A DNA stretch of 64,000 nt, taken from contig NZ_FNSZ01000001.1 in NCBI RefSeq assembly GCF_900105245.1, positions 6,446,001-6,510,000 on the forward strand. The letters run 5' to 3'. Position 1 is the stretch's first letter; each line of letters opens with the position of its first letter. Positions 20,298 to 29,577 of the stretch are shown piece by piece. Under the pieces are notes generated by a model. The model made no database searches, was not told where the DNA came from, and was given only the letters and a program-made list of their open reading frames with translations. A program made the translations under genes and the position numbers. Origin of the DNA: Streptomyces sp. 1222.5. Its GTDB lineage: Bacteria; Actinomycetota; Actinomycetes; Streptomycetales; Streptomycetaceae.

Positions 20298-21509
20298 ATG
20301 AAGACGATCGACGAACTTCTCGCCGACGGCGTGAGCGGTAAGCGGGTATTCGTCCGCGCCGACCTCAATGTGCCGCTCGCCGACGGGACGATCACCGACG
20401 ACGGCCGCATCCGCGCCGTCCTGCCCACCGTCAAGGCACTGGCCGACGCGGGCGCGAAGGTGGTCGTCGCCTCGCACCTGGGCCGCCCCAAGGGTGCCCC
20501 GGACCCCGCCTTCTCGCTGCTGCCCGCCGCCGAGCGCCTCGGTGAACTGCTCGGCGCCCCGGTCGCCTTCGCCCAGGACACCGTCGGCCCCGCCGCGCAC
20601 GACGCCGTCGACGGCCTCCAGCCCGGCCAGGTCGCGGTCATCGAGAACCTGCGCTTCAACCCCGGAGAGACCTCCAAGGACGACACCGAGCGGGGCGAGT
20701 TCGCCGACCGGCTCGCCGCCCTCGCCGACGTCTACGTCGGTGACGGCTTCGGCGCGGTCCACCGCAAGCACGCCTCCGTCTACGACCTCCCGGCCCGGCT
20801 GCCGCACTACGCCGGCTACCTGATCGCCACCGAGGTCGGCGTCCTGAAGAAGCTCACCGAGGACGTCAAGCGCCCCTACGTCGTCGCGCTCGGCGGCGCC
20901 AAGGTCTCCGACAAGCTCGCCGTCATCGACCAGCTGCTCGGCAAGGCCGACCGGCTGCTCATCGGCGGCGGCATGGCCTACACCTTCCTCAAGGCCAAGG
21001 GCTACGAGGTCGGCATCTCCCTCCTTCAGGAGGACCAGGTCCCGGTCGTCACCGAGTACCTGCAGCGCGCCGAGAAGCAGGGCGTGGAGCTGCTGCTCCC
21101 CGTCGACGTCGTGGTCTCCCGGGAGTTCCCGGACCTGAAGACCAAGGCGCCGACCGAGAACACCGTGGTCGACGCGGACAAGATCCCCGCCGACCAGGAG
21201 GGCCTGGACATCGGCCCGAAGACCCGAGAGCTGTACGCCTCGAAGCTCGCCGACGCCGAGACCGTCTTCTGGAACGGTCCCATGGGCGTCTTCGAGCACC
21301 CCGACTACGCCGAGGGCACCAAGGCGGTCGCCCAGGCCCTCGTCGGATCGAAGGGCTTCACCGTCGTCGGTGGCGGCGACTCCGCCGCGGCCGTGCGTAC
21401 GCTCGGCTTCGACGAGAACGCATTCGGCCACATCTCGACCGGTGGCGGCGCCTCCCTCGAATACCTCGAGGGCAAGACGCTCCCCGGCCTCGCCGCACTG
21501 GAGGACTGA
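20298..21509 (+). CDS. pgk: Phosphoglycerate kinase
   Basis: 403 aa from the ATG at 20298 with AGGAG eight bases upstream; an in-frame start 33 bases earlier lacks a ribosome site. Transfers phosphate from 1,3-bisphosphoglycerate to ADP. Signature [11 protein letters not shown] (PGK N-terminal motif), SHLGRPKG, and the nucleotide-binding [14 protein letters not shown] and GPMGVFE are intact. tpi starts five bases after its stop, so the two are one transcript. Confidence 0.98.
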   Translation: MKTIDELLADGVSGKRVFVRADLNVPLADGTITDDGRIRAVLPTVKALADAGAKVVVASHLGRPKGAPDPAFSLLPAAERLGELLGAPVAFAQDTVGPAAHDAVDGLQPGQVAVIENLRFNPGETSKDDTERGEFADRLAALADVYVGDGFGAVHRKHASVYDLPARLPHYAGYLIATEVGVLKKLTEDVKRPYVVALGGAKVSDKLAVIDQLLGKADRLLIGGGMAYTFLKAKGYEVGISLLQEDQVPVVTEYLQRAEKQGVELLLPVDVVVSREFPDLKTKAPTENTVVDADKIPADQEGLDIGPKTRELYASKLADAETVFWNGPMGVFEHPDYAEGTKAVAQALVGSKGFTVVGGGDSAAAVRTLGFDENAFGHISTGGGASLEYLEGKTLPGLAALED

Positions 21510-21514
21510 CCTAC

Positions 21515-22291
21515 ATGAGCACGCGCACGCCGCTGATGGCGGGCAACTGGAAGATGAACCTCAACCACCTCGAGGCCATCGCACACGTCCAGAAGCTCGC
21601 CTTCGCCCTGGCCGACAAGGACTACGAGGCCGTCGAGGTCGCCGTCCTGCCGCCCTTCACCGACCTGCGCTCCGTGCAGACCCTGGTCGACGGCGACAAG
21701 CTCAGGATCAAGTACGGCGCCCAGGACATCTCGCCGCACGACTCCGGTGCCTACACCGGCGAGATCTCGGGCCCGATGCTGGCCAAGCTGAAGTGCACCT
21801 TCGTGGCGATCGGCCACTCGGAGCGCCGCCAGTACCACGGCGAGACCGACGAGCTGGTCAACGCCAAGGTCAAGGCCGCGTACAAGCACGGCCTGACCCC
21901 GATCCTGTGCGTCGGCGAGGAGCTGGACGTCCGCGAGGCGGGCGACCACGTCGCCCACACCCTCGCGCAGATCGAGGGCGGCCTGAAGGACCTCCCGGCC
22001 GAGCAGGCCGAGACCGTCGTGATCGCCTACGAGCCCGTGTGGGCCATCGGCACCGGCAAGGTCTGCGGCGCCGAGGACGCCCAGGAGGTCTGCGCCGCCA
22101 TCCGCGCCAAGATCGCCGAGCTGTACTCGCAGGAGCTGGCCGACAAGGTCCGCATCCAGTACGGCGGCTCCGTGAAGGCGGGCAACGTCGCCGAGATCAT
22201 GGCCCAGGCCGACATCGACGGAGCCCTGGTCGGGGGCGCCTCGCTGGACGCGGACGAGTTCGTCAAGATCGTGCGTTTCCGCGATCAGTGA
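21515..22291 (+). CDS. tpiA: Triosephosphate isomerase
   Basis: 258 aa. Interconverts dihydroxyacetone phosphate and glyceraldehyde 3-phosphate. AGNWKMNLN (catalytic Lys), IGHSERR (catalytic His), and [12 protein letters not shown] (catalytic Glu and flexible loop) are all present, as is the phosphate-binding YGGSVKAGN. It completes the gap-pgk-tpi triose set; a hairpin then separates it from secG. Confidence 0.98.
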   Translation: MSTRTPLMAGNWKMNLNHLEAIAHVQKLAFALADKDYEAVEVAVLPPFTDLRSVQTLVDGDKLRIKYGAQDISPHDSGAYTGEISGPMLAKLKCTFVAIGHSERRQYHGETDELVNAKVKAAYKHGLTPILCVGEELDVREAGDHVAHTLAQIEGGLKDLPAEQAETVVIAYEPVWAIGTGKVCGAEDAQEVCAAIRAKIAELYSQELADKVRIQYGGSVKAGNVAEIMAQADIDGALVGGASLDADEFVKIVRFRDQ

Positions 22292-22335
22292 TCATGTCCG
22301 CGAGTAGGCGGTAGCGGCGATACGTCGTACCCTTG

Positions 22336-22365
22336 CGGGGGCGCAGCCGAGACGCTGTGCCCCCG
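22336..22365 (+). terminator. Hairpin between tpi and secG
   Basis: 11-bp stem (22336-22346 with 22355-22365; one G-U pair) and 8-nt loop, 44 bp after the tpi stop. It may end the glycolytic transcript or lie in the secG leader. Confidence 0.6.
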
Positions 22366-22399
22366 TCGTCCATCCGAATCCGAGGAAGTTGGTCCAGCC

Positions 22400-22636
22400 G
22401 TGGTTTTGGGGTTCTCGATCGCCCTGATCGTCTTCAGCCTGCTGCTGATGCTGCTGGTGCTGATGCACAAGGGGAAGGGCGGCGGCCTCTCCGACATGTT
22501 CGGCGGCGGCATGCAGTCCTCCGTCGGCGGCTCCTCGGTCGCCGAGCGCAACCTCGACCGGATCACCATCGTGATCGGTCTGTGCTGGTTCGCGTGCATC
22601 ATCGTCCTCGGCATGCTGATGAAGACGAACATCTGA
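22400..22636 (+). CDS. secG: Preprotein translocase subunit SecG
   Basis: 78 aa, GTG start preceded by GAGGAAG. Two hydrophobic helices (VLGFSIALIVFSLLLMLLVLMH and ITIVIGLCWFACIIVLGML) flank a Gly-rich loop KGKGGGLSDMFGGGMQSS, the SecG signature. It helps SecYEG move proteins through the membrane. Its location after tpi is conserved in actinobacteria. Confidence 0.95.
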   Translation: MVLGFSIALIVFSLLLMLLVLMHKGKGGGLSDMFGGGMQSSVGGSSVAERNLDRITIVIGLCWFACIIVLGMLMKTNI

Positions 22637-22849
22637 TTCGCACAGCAGGCACATCACGCATATTCCGCACGTAACGCCCCATGTTCGGTACGCGCTCCTG
22701 AGCGCGGCCTATCATGGGGCTTGCGTCTTGATATGGGGGCTGTAACTCCAATCACTGGACGCGCGTTGGGCCTTACGTAGACTGAGGCGCTCGCGGCGAA
22801 GCGGAACGCCGACTCGCTTCGCGGCACCATCACGCAGGGAGTTACGACC

Positions 22850-23185
22850 GTGGCAAGTGGCAACGCGATCCGAGGAAGCCGGGTCGGTGCGGGGCCGATG
22901 GGCGAGGCCGAGCGCGGCGAGTCCGCGCCGCGTCTGCGCATCTCCTTCTGGTGCTCCAACGGGCACGAGACCCAGCCGAGCTTCGCCAGCGACGCTCAGG
23001 TCCCCGACACCTGGGACTGCCCGCGCTGCGGATTCCCGGCCGGCCAGGACCGGGACAACCCGCCGGACCCGCCGCGCACCGAGCCGTACAAGACGCACCT
23101 CGCGTACGTACGGGAGCGGCGCAGCGACGCGGACGGCGAGGCCATTCTCGCCGAGGCGCTCGCCAAACTGCGGGGCGAGATCTAG
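22850..23185 (+). CDS. RbpA-family RNA polymerase-binding protein (paralogue type)
   Basis: 111 aa, GTG start with GGGAG upstream. Order matches RbpA: basic N-terminal segment (IRGSRVGAGP), a zinc-binding core with C35, H39, C57, C60 (FWCSNGH and WDCPRCG), linker, then the sigma-interaction helix region PYKTHLAYVRERRSDADGEAILAEALAKLR. RbpA binds sigma and RNA polymerase and stabilises open complexes. Sequence and location (after secG rather than the main rbpA locus) suggest this is the second copy, called RbpB in Streptomyces; that name is from memory and not certain. Confidence 0.85.
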   Translation: MASGNAIRGSRVGAGPMGEAERGESAPRLRISFWCSNGHETQPSFASDAQVPDTWDCPRCGFPAGQDRDNPPDPPRTEPYKTHLAYVRERRSDADGEAILAEALAKLRGEI

Positions 23186-23253
23186 AACTTCTCATCGGCC
23201 GGGCGCCTGCGGGCTCCTGGCCGAAGCCGTCTCGTCCCGCCGCGGACGGCCCG

Positions 23254-23276
23254 TTGTCAGTGGTGCCCCCTACGGT
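23254..23276 (+). promoter_or_regulatory. PafBC-type DNA-damage promoter of an MFS exporter gene
   Basis: TTGTCAGTG, eight bases (GTGCCCCC), then TACGGT: a full match to TTGTCRGTG-N8-TAN3T. It is nearly identical to the uvrA promoter at 2995-3017, including the CCCCC in the spacer. Expected transcription start near 23283, ~25 nt before the GTG start of the transporter gene. Confidence 0.78.
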
Positions 23277-23307
23277 TGGCCACAACGGCACATCGTGAGG
23301 GGGACGT

Positions 23308-24576
23308 GTGGCTGCGGTCGAGGGGGCGGGCGAGGGCGCCCCCACCTGGCGCGGGGGATTCGGACGGCTGTGGACGGCAGCGGTGGTCTCCCGGTTCGGG
23401 GACGCGCTGCGGACCGCCGCGCTGCCGCTGCTCGCCGTGCGGCTGACCGACGATCCGCTCGTCGTCGCCTCGGTGACCGCGTGCGGCTATGTGCCCTGGC
23501 TGCTGTTCGGGCTGTTCGGCGGAGCCGTGGCGGACCGCGTCGACCAGCGGCGGGCGATGTGGTCCGTGGACGCGGTACGGGGCTTGCTCGTCGCCGGTTT
23601 CGCCCTCGCCGTCAGCCTGGGGCACGCCTCGATCCCCCTGCTGATCGCGCTGGCCTTCTCGCTCACCGCGCTCCAGACGCTCTTCGACAACGCCGCCACC
23701 GCCCTGCTGCCCTCCCTCGTGCGGAGCGAGGCCCTCGGCGGCGCGAACGCGCGGCTGATGACCGGTCAGCAGTTGGCGGGCGGGCTGCTCGCGGGCCCGT
23801 TCGTGCCCCTGCTGCTGACGGCGGGCGCGTTCATGCCGTTCGCGGCGGACGCGGGCACGTACGCGCTGGCGGCCGTCCTCGTGGCGTCCCTGCGGACCCG
23901 GCCGCCGGAGCGTGCGCCGCGCCCGGCCGGCAGCACCCTGCGCTCGGAGATCGCGGCGGGCCTGCGGGTCCTGTGGCGGGACCGGGCGCTGCGCGCGGTC
24001 TGCGTGGCGACGACCCTGTGCAACGTCGGCATGGGCGCCCTGATCGCCACCCTGGCGCTGCACGTCACCCGCTGGCTGCACGCCGGCGGCACCGGATACG
24101 TAGCCGCCATGACGGCGTACTCGGCCGGCAGCCTGGCCGGCGGTTTCGTCGCCCAGCGGATCGCGCGCCGCACCGGGCGGGTACGGGCCCTGCTGCTCGG
24201 CGGGGCGGTGCAGACCGGCTCGCTGCTGCTCATCGGCTCGGTACGGCACCTGTCCGCCCTGATCGCCGGCATGCTGCTGCTGGGCGCCATGAACATGGTG
24301 TGGAACGTCAACCAGGTCACGTTGATGCAGCAGCGCAGCCCCGCCGCCATGGTGGGCCGCGTCTCCTCCGCGTTCCGCACGGCCTCGACCTCCGGCGCCC
24401 CGCTCGGTGCCCTCCTCGGCGGAGTGGCCGCCCGGGTGTACGGGCTGAACGGGCCGGCCCTGCTCGCCGCCGTCCTCTTCACGCTGGCCGTCACCGCGCT
24501 GATACCGGCGCGCCGTCCGGACGTACCTGTTGTTGGCCGTGAGGACAGCGTCGCGAGCGCTCCTCCCGCGTGGTGA
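23308..24576 (+). CDS. MFS transporter (efflux type)
   Basis: 422 aa, GTG start after GAGGGGG. About twelve hydrophobic segments; N-terminal GFGRLWTAAVVSRFGDALRTAALPLLAV and FGLFGGAVADRVDQRRAMWSVD (the MFS loop 2-3 motif G-x3-D-R-x2-R-R) identify the MFS_3/enterobactin-exporter-like (EntS) group. It probably expels a small molecule; the substrate is unknown. The notable feature is the promoter: a PafBC-type DNA-damage box, shared only with uvrA in this window. pgi follows 74 bp later in the same direction. Confidence 0.88.
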   Translation: MAAVEGAGEGAPTWRGGFGRLWTAAVVSRFGDALRTAALPLLAVRLTDDPLVVASVTACGYVPWLLFGLFGGAVADRVDQRRAMWSVDAVRGLLVAGFALAVSLGHASIPLLIALAFSLTALQTLFDNAATALLPSLVRSEALGGANARLMTGQQLAGGLLAGPFVPLLLTAGAFMPFAADAGTYALAAVLVASLRTRPPERAPRPAGSTLRSEIAAGLRVLWRDRALRAVCVATTLCNVGMGALIATLALHVTRWLHAGGTGYVAAMTAYSAGSLAGGFVAQRIARRTGRVRALLLGGAVQTGSLLLIGSVRHLSALIAGMLLLGAMNMVWNVNQVTLMQQRSPAAMVGRVSSAFRTASTSGAPLGALLGGVAARVYGLNGPALLAAVLFTLAVTALIPARRPDVPVVGREDSVASAPPAW

Positions 24577-24650
24577 TCAACTAGGTTGGGACCGGCAGCG
24601 GGGCAAGGTACGCAGCAGGACAGGTGCAGGAAAGAAGGCTGAGGTCGGAA

Positions 24651-26303
24651 ATGAACGCAGACGGCCGTACCAGGCTCGACCAGACGCCCGAATGGGCCGC
24701 TCTCGCCAAGCACCGCGAAGAATTCGCGGACACCCGTCTGAGGGATCTGTTCGCCGCCGATCCGCAGCGCGGCGACGGGTACACGCTCCAGGTCGGTGAC
24801 CTTTACATCGACTATTCGAAGCACCTCGTCACCGACGAGACGCTGCGGCTGCTGCGCGAGCTGGCCGCCGCGAGGGACGTGTTCGCGTTGCGGGACGCGA
24901 TGTTCCGTGGTGAGCGGATCAATGTGACCGAGAACCGGGCGGTGCTGCACACGGCGTTGCGTGCGCGGCGGGACGCGGTGGTCGAGGTCGATGGTGAGAA
25001 CGTCGTGCCCGCTGTGCATGCCGTGTTGGAGAAGATGGCCGGTTTCGCGGACCGGGTGCGTTCGGGTGAGTGGCGGGGTCATACCGGCCGGCGTATCCGG
25101 AACGTGGTCAACGTCGGGATCGGTGGGTCGGATCTGGGCCCGGCGATGGCCTACGAGGCGCTGCGTGCTTTCACCGACCGTGATCTGACGGTGCGTTTCG
25201 TCTCCAACGTGGACGGTGCGGATCTGCACGAGGCCACGCGGGATCTGGATCCGGCCGAGACGCTGTTCGTGATCGCGTCGAAGACGTTCACCACGATCGA
25301 GACGATCACCAACGCGACGTCCGCCCGTAAGTGGGTGCTGGACGCGCTGGGCGACGAATCGGCGGTGGCGCGGCATTTCGTGGCGCTGTCGACGAACGCC
25401 GAGAAGGTGGCGGAGTTCGGTATCGACGTGGCGAACATGTTCGAGTTCTGGGACTGGGTGGGGGGCCGGTACTCCTACGACTCCGCGATCGGCCTGTCGT
25501 TGATGATCGCGATCGGTCCGGACCGGTTCCGGCAGATGCTCGATGGTTTCCATCTGGTCGACGAGCATTTCCGCACGGCGCCGGCGGAGGCGAACGCGCC
25601 GTTGCTGATGGGTCTGCTGGGGATCTGGTACGGCAACTTCCATGACGCGCAGTCGCATGCGGTGCTGCCGTACTCGCATTACCTGTCGCGGTTCACGGCG
25701 TACCTGCAGCAGCTGGACATGGAGTCCAACGGCAAGTCGGTGCAGCGTGACGGTGAGCCGGTGCACTGGCAGACGGGTCCGGTGGTGTGGGGCACGCCGG
25801 GCACCAACGGGCAGCATGCCTACTACCAGTTGCTCCATCAGGGCACCAAGCTGATCCCGGCGGACTTCATCGGGTTCGCCCGTCCGGTCGGCGAGCTGCG
25901 CGGGGAGCTGAAGGACCAGCATGATCTGCTGATGGCGAACTTCTTCGCGCAGACGCAGGCCCTGGCGTTCGGCAAGACCGCCGAGGAGGTCCGTGCGGAG
26001 GGTGTCGCCGAGGAGCAGGTCGCGCACCGCACGTTCGGCGGCAACCGTCCCACCACCACGATCCTGGCCCGGGAGCTGACCCCCTCGGTCCTCGGTCAGC
26101 TCGTCGCGCTGTACGAGCACAAGGTGTTCGTCCAGGGCGCGGTCTGGAACATCGACTCCTTCGACCAGTGGGGCGTCGAACTCGGCAAGGTCCTCGCCAA
26201 ACGCGTCGAACCCGCCCTCACCGAAGGCGCCGACGTCCCCGGCCTCGATACCTCCACCGAAGCACTCGTCGGCAGGTACCGGGAGCTGCGCGGACGCGGC
26301 TGA
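24651..26303 (+). CDS. pgi: Glucose-6-phosphate isomerase
   Basis: 550 aa from the ATG at 24651; a GTG nine codons earlier is also open. Interconverts glucose 6-phosphate and fructose 6-phosphate, linking the glycolytic genes upstream to the pentose-phosphate operon downstream. [19 protein letters not shown] and [16 protein letters not shown] (sugar-phosphate site), [12 protein letters not shown] and [19 protein letters not shown] (catalytic region) are intact; full-length. Codon use is unusual in the middle (~24880-26060), with many GGT, CAT, TTG and CGT codons, and reverts to C-ending and A-containing codons at the 3' end. Confidence 0.98.
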   Translation: MNADGRTRLDQTPEWAALAKHREEFADTRLRDLFAADPQRGDGYTLQVGDLYIDYSKHLVTDETLRLLRELAAARDVFALRDAMFRGERINVTENRAVLHTALRARRDAVVEVDGENVVPAVHAVLEKMAGFADRVRSGEWRGHTGRRIRNVVNVGIGGSDLGPAMAYEALRAFTDRDLTVRFVSNVDGADLHEATRDLDPAETLFVIASKTFTTIETITNATSARKWVLDALGDESAVARHFVALSTNAEKVAEFGIDVANMFEFWDWVGGRYSYDSAIGLSLMIAIGPDRFRQMLDGFHLVDEHFRTAPAEANAPLLMGLLGIWYGNFHDAQSHAVLPYSHYLSRFTAYLQQLDMESNGKSVQRDGEPVHWQTGPVVWGTPGTNGQHAYYQLLHQGTKLIPADFIGFARPVGELRGELKDQHDLLMANFFAQTQALAFGKTAEEVRAEGVAEEQVAHRTFGGNRPTTTILARELTPSVLGQLVALYEHKVFVQGAVWNIDSFDQWGVELGKVLAKRVEPALTEGADVPGLDTSTEALVGRYRELRGRG

Positions 26304-26393
26304 CCACCCCGTCCTGGCCCGCCCGGCGATACCCGCTGTGCGTTTCCCGTGCGCATCCCCTAGGGTTCCGCTGATCCAGGGGAGGACGCACGC

Positions 26394-27167
26394 ATGATGC
26401 GCAGGGGGTTCGCCGCGGCGGTCGCGGTGGCCGTGGTGGGGATGTCGGTGGCGGGCTGCGGCGGCAGGTACCGCCCGCCCAAGGGGGAGGACGGCGCTCC
26501 CGCGGCCACCGTCATGGCCCACCCGGCCTACGCGGGGCTGTCCGAGGTGCCGGAGCGGCTGGAGGCGGACGGGACGACCGTCACGGTCGGGGACCCCGGC
26601 GCGCCGGTGACCGTCCGCCTGTACGAGGACCCGCGCTGCCCGGTCTGCGAGGAGTTCGAGACCGAGGGCGGCGCTCCGCAGCTGCGCGAGGCCACCATCC
26701 GCCGGGAGACGAGGATCCAGTACACCCTCGCCTCCTTCCTCGACGACCGCCTCGGCGGCTCCGGCTCGAAGAAGGCGGTCAACGCCCTGCGGGCCGCCCT
26801 GGACGCCGGCAGGTTCGCCGAATACCACGACCTGCTGTACGCCAACCAGCCCGAGGAGAGCGTCGACGGATTCACCGACGCCCACCTGCTCGAGCTGGCT
26901 GGGCAGGTCGACGGGCTGCGCGGGCCGGAGTTCGACTCGGCCGTGCGCACCATGAAGTACCGGTCGTTCGTGACCGCCGCCGAGAAGCGGTACGAGAAGG
27001 CGGGCGGCGAGAAGGACCCCGGGGGACCCGGCACCCCCACCGCCGAGATCGACGGGGTACGCATCCCGGCGCAGTACAGCGGACTGCTCTTCGACGGGAA
27101 GGTGTTCGGCAAGCTGCTGTCCGACATCCGCAGCCGGCCGCAGCAGTGGAAGGACATCTCCTTCTGA
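26394..27167 (+). CDS. DsbA-like thioredoxin-fold lipoprotein
   Basis: 257 aa; ATG at 26394 (or the adjacent ATG at 26397), GGGGAGG upstream, TAGGGT at 26361-26366 as a candidate -10. Signal peptide with lipobox SVAGC (Cys22). Residues ~65-250 are a thioredoxin-like DsbA/Thioredoxin_4 domain with the active site C82-P-V-C85 in YEDPRCPVCEEFE. It probably forms or exchanges disulphides in exported proteins. It converges with the ABC permease gene, leaving only 24 bp between stops. Confidence 0.87.
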   Translation: MMRRGFAAAVAVAVVGMSVAGCGGRYRPPKGEDGAPAATVMAHPAYAGLSEVPERLEADGTTVTVGDPGAPVTVRLYEDPRCPVCEEFETEGGAPQLREATIRRETRIQYTLASFLDDRLGGSGSKKAVNALRAALDAGRFAEYHDLLYANQPEESVDGFTDAHLLELAGQVDGLRGPEFDSAVRTMKYRSFVTAAEKRYEKAGGEKDPGGPGTPTAEIDGVRIPAQYSGLLFDGKVFGKLLSDIRSRPQQWKDISF

Positions 27168-27191
27168 GCCGGGTGTCCTGCTGAGCCGGCC

Positions 27192-29474
27192 CTAGGAGAC
27201 CGCGCTGAGCGTGTCCGCGAGGCGCCGCCGGGCCGCGCGGGCGGCCGGCAGCGCGGCCAGGCCCGCCGCCCCCAGCACCGCGGCCAGGAGCAGCAGGAGC
27301 AGCAGCCCGGGCGAGGGGGACTGGGCGATCCCGGCCCCGATGCCGCTGGAGTCGCCCTGGGCGTCGATCAGTCGGCGGGCCAGCGGCAGCCCCAGAGCCG
27401 TGGCGGCGACGGCCGCCGCCAGGGCCGTACAGCTCGTCGCCGTGACGGTGATCGCGGTGATCTGCCGGGGGGACATGCCGATCGCCCGGAGTGCCAGCAC
27501 GTCCCGCTCGCCCTCGCGGACGCTGCCGCCGATCGCGGTGAGCAGCTCGACGAGTCCGATGAGGGCGAGCACGGCGATCAGCCCGGCGACGACCGCGCGC
27601 AGCGGCGACAGCCCGTCGGCGGGGTTCGTCACGGGGTGCACGTCCAGATGGCCCTGGCCGGCCTCGGTGAGCGCGGCGGCCACACGCTGCGGGTCGGCCC
27701 CGGCGCGCAGGCGCAGCTCGTAGAAGGCGGCGGACACTCCGGGATCGTTCTCGCGGAGGGTGTCCAGGGTGGTGGTCACCACCCGGCCGGCGTTCTGCGG
27801 TTCGAGGCTGCGGCCCACGATGTGCAGGATCTGCGGGCGGTCGCCCACCGTCATCCGCACCCAGTCGCCGACCCGCGCGTGCAGCAGGTCCAGCAGTCCC
27901 TGGCCGGCCACCGCCTCGTCCGGTCCGCGTGCGGCGCGGCCCTCGGCGAGTGCGCAGGGGTAGGGCTCCGCGTGGGTGCCGATGCCGCGCAGGGCGATCG
28001 TCCCGGTCTGGCCGGGGACCAGCGCGGCCACTTCGACGCCCGGGTAGGCGGCGGCGACCCGGGGGTCGCGGGTCAGCCGGGTCTTCACGTCCGCCGTGCC
28101 GTCGGCGCCGTCGGAGCGCACGGTGAGCGTGGTCGGCAGCCCCACCCGCCCGGGACTGCTGTGGAACCGGTCGATCGTGGTCCACGCGCTGAGCGCCACC
28201 ACGATCAGCAGCAGGGGCAGGGTCAGCCGGGCCACGGTCGCCAGGGACCGGCCGCGCCCCGCGAACGCCTTGTGGCAGCCGAGGACCAGCGCGGCCGGCA
28301 ACCGCAGTCCGAGCGCCCGCCGGGCCAGGGGGGTCAGCCGACCGCCCGCCGGCGCGGACCTGCGCGGCACCGGCACGGGTGGCACCCGCCCCGCCCGCCA
28401 GGCCGCGAGCCCGGTGGTCAGGCCGATGAACAGGACGGCGCCCACCGGCACCACGAACAGCGCCAGGGTGTGCCCGGGCAGCCCCTGCCACACCCCCACC
28501 GCGTCACCGAGCCGTCCGGGAACCCGGCGGCCCAGCGCCTCGGTGAGCGCGGCCGCGCCCACGGCGCCGAGCAGGGCGTACGCGAGATGCTGGAGGAGGA
28601 AGATTCGCACCACCTGGCCGGGTGTGAAGCCGATCGCCTTGAGCACCGACAGGTCCCGCAGGTGCCCGCGGATGCGGGTGGCGATCGCGCCGTGCACCGC
28701 GAGCCCCGCGGCGACCAGCGCGCCCAGACCGAACAGTCCGAGGACCTGGCCGAGCAGCCGGTCGTCGCCCTGGGCCTCGGCGCGTGCCTGCTGCCAGGTG
28801 GACACCTCGCCGACCGCGCCCGCGCCCAGGACGGTCACGGCACGCTGCACGGCGTAGTCCGTGTCGGCCGGATCGTCGAGCCGCAGGCCGATCACCCGGC
28901 CGGCGGGTGCGCGTACGGCGGACGGCGGCGCCCACACCAGACCCGGCTGCTCACCCGGGCTGTAGTGCGGTTCTGTGCTGTCGGCGATGCCCTCGACGGT
29001 GAGGGTGCGGGCGGTACCGGGCAGGGTCAGCGTGTCCCCGGGCTCGGCCAGCAGGGCCCGGGCCAGGCCGGTCTCCAGTACCACCCCGTCCGGTTCGGCC
29101 GGGTCCAGCCAGCGCCCGGTGGTGACCAGCGGGCGGCCGACGGAGGGCAGCGCGGGCGTGGCGCGCAGTTCCACGGAGGCACGGGTGCCGCGGGAGGAGA
29201 CGGTGGCGGCCTCGGTGCGGTAGGGGCCGGCGACGGACTCGACGCCGTCCAGCCGGGACAGCTTGCGGGCGTCCGCCGAGGGAACGGTGTGGATCCACAC
29301 GTGCGCGCCGCGGGCCTGCGTGAAGATCCGCTGCCAGGGGTTGGTGGCGTAGCCGAACAGGGCGGTGGCCAGGAGCAGGGAGGCGACGATGCCGGCGGTG
29401 GCGAGCACGAGGAACAGCGCCTCGCCGCGGTGCGTGCGCAGATCGGAGTGCGCCCAGCGCAGGGTGGCCCGCAC
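27192..29474 (-). CDS. FtsX/MacB-type ABC transporter permease
   Basis: 760 aa, GTG start at 29472-29474. Architecture is the duplicated FtsX type: an N-terminal helix (ALFLVLATAGIVASLLLATALFG), a large extracellular domain (~45-235), three helices (~240-360), a second linker and helix with another extracellular domain (~395-620), and three C-terminal helices (AVVAGLIAVLALIGLVELL; TALAAAVAATALG; LLLLLLLAAVLGAAGLAAL). The cytoplasmic coupling loops read SVLKAIGFTPGQVVRIF and LALRAIGMSPRQITAI. With the ATPase at 29578-30330 it forms a MacB/LolCDE-like mechanotransmission machine, most likely exporting or extracting a lipophilic compound or peptide. Confidence 0.9.
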   Translation of the reverse strand: MRATLRWAHSDLRTHRGEALFLVLATAGIVASLLLATALFGYATNPWQRIFTQARGAHVWIHTVPSADARKLSRLDGVESVAGPYRTEAATVSSRGTRASVELRATPALPSVGRPLVTTGRWLDPAEPDGVVLETGLARALLAEPGDTLTLPGTARTLTVEGIADSTEPHYSPGEQPGLVWAPPSAVRAPAGRVIGLRLDDPADTDYAVQRAVTVLGAGAVGEVSTWQQARAEAQGDDRLLGQVLGLFGLGALVAAGLAVHGAIATRIRGHLRDLSVLKAIGFTPGQVVRIFLLQHLAYALLGAVGAAALTEALGRRVPGRLGDAVGVWQGLPGHTLALFVVPVGAVLFIGLTTGLAAWRAGRVPPVPVPRRSAPAGGRLTPLARRALGLRLPAALVLGCHKAFAGRGRSLATVARLTLPLLLIVVALSAWTTIDRFHSSPGRVGLPTTLTVRSDGADGTADVKTRLTRDPRVAAAYPGVEVAALVPGQTGTIALRGIGTHAEPYPCALAEGRAARGPDEAVAGQGLLDLLHARVGDWVRMTVGDRPQILHIVGRSLEPQNAGRVVTTTLDTLRENDPGVSAAFYELRLRAGADPQRVAAALTEAGQGHLDVHPVTNPADGLSPLRAVVAGLIAVLALIGLVELLTAIGGSVREGERDVLALRAIGMSPRQITAITVTATSCTALAAAVAATALGLPLARRLIDAQGDSSGIGAGIAQSPSPGLLLLLLLAAVLGAAGLAALPAARAARRRLADTLSAVS

Positions 29475-29577
29475 GTGCCTCAGCCCCTCGCCCCGCGGCG
29501 GCCGGCCGCGCGGCCGACCGGCGGACCTGCCGGCCGGGTCGCCGGCGGTACCGTCCGCGCAGACGTCAGCCGCACCA

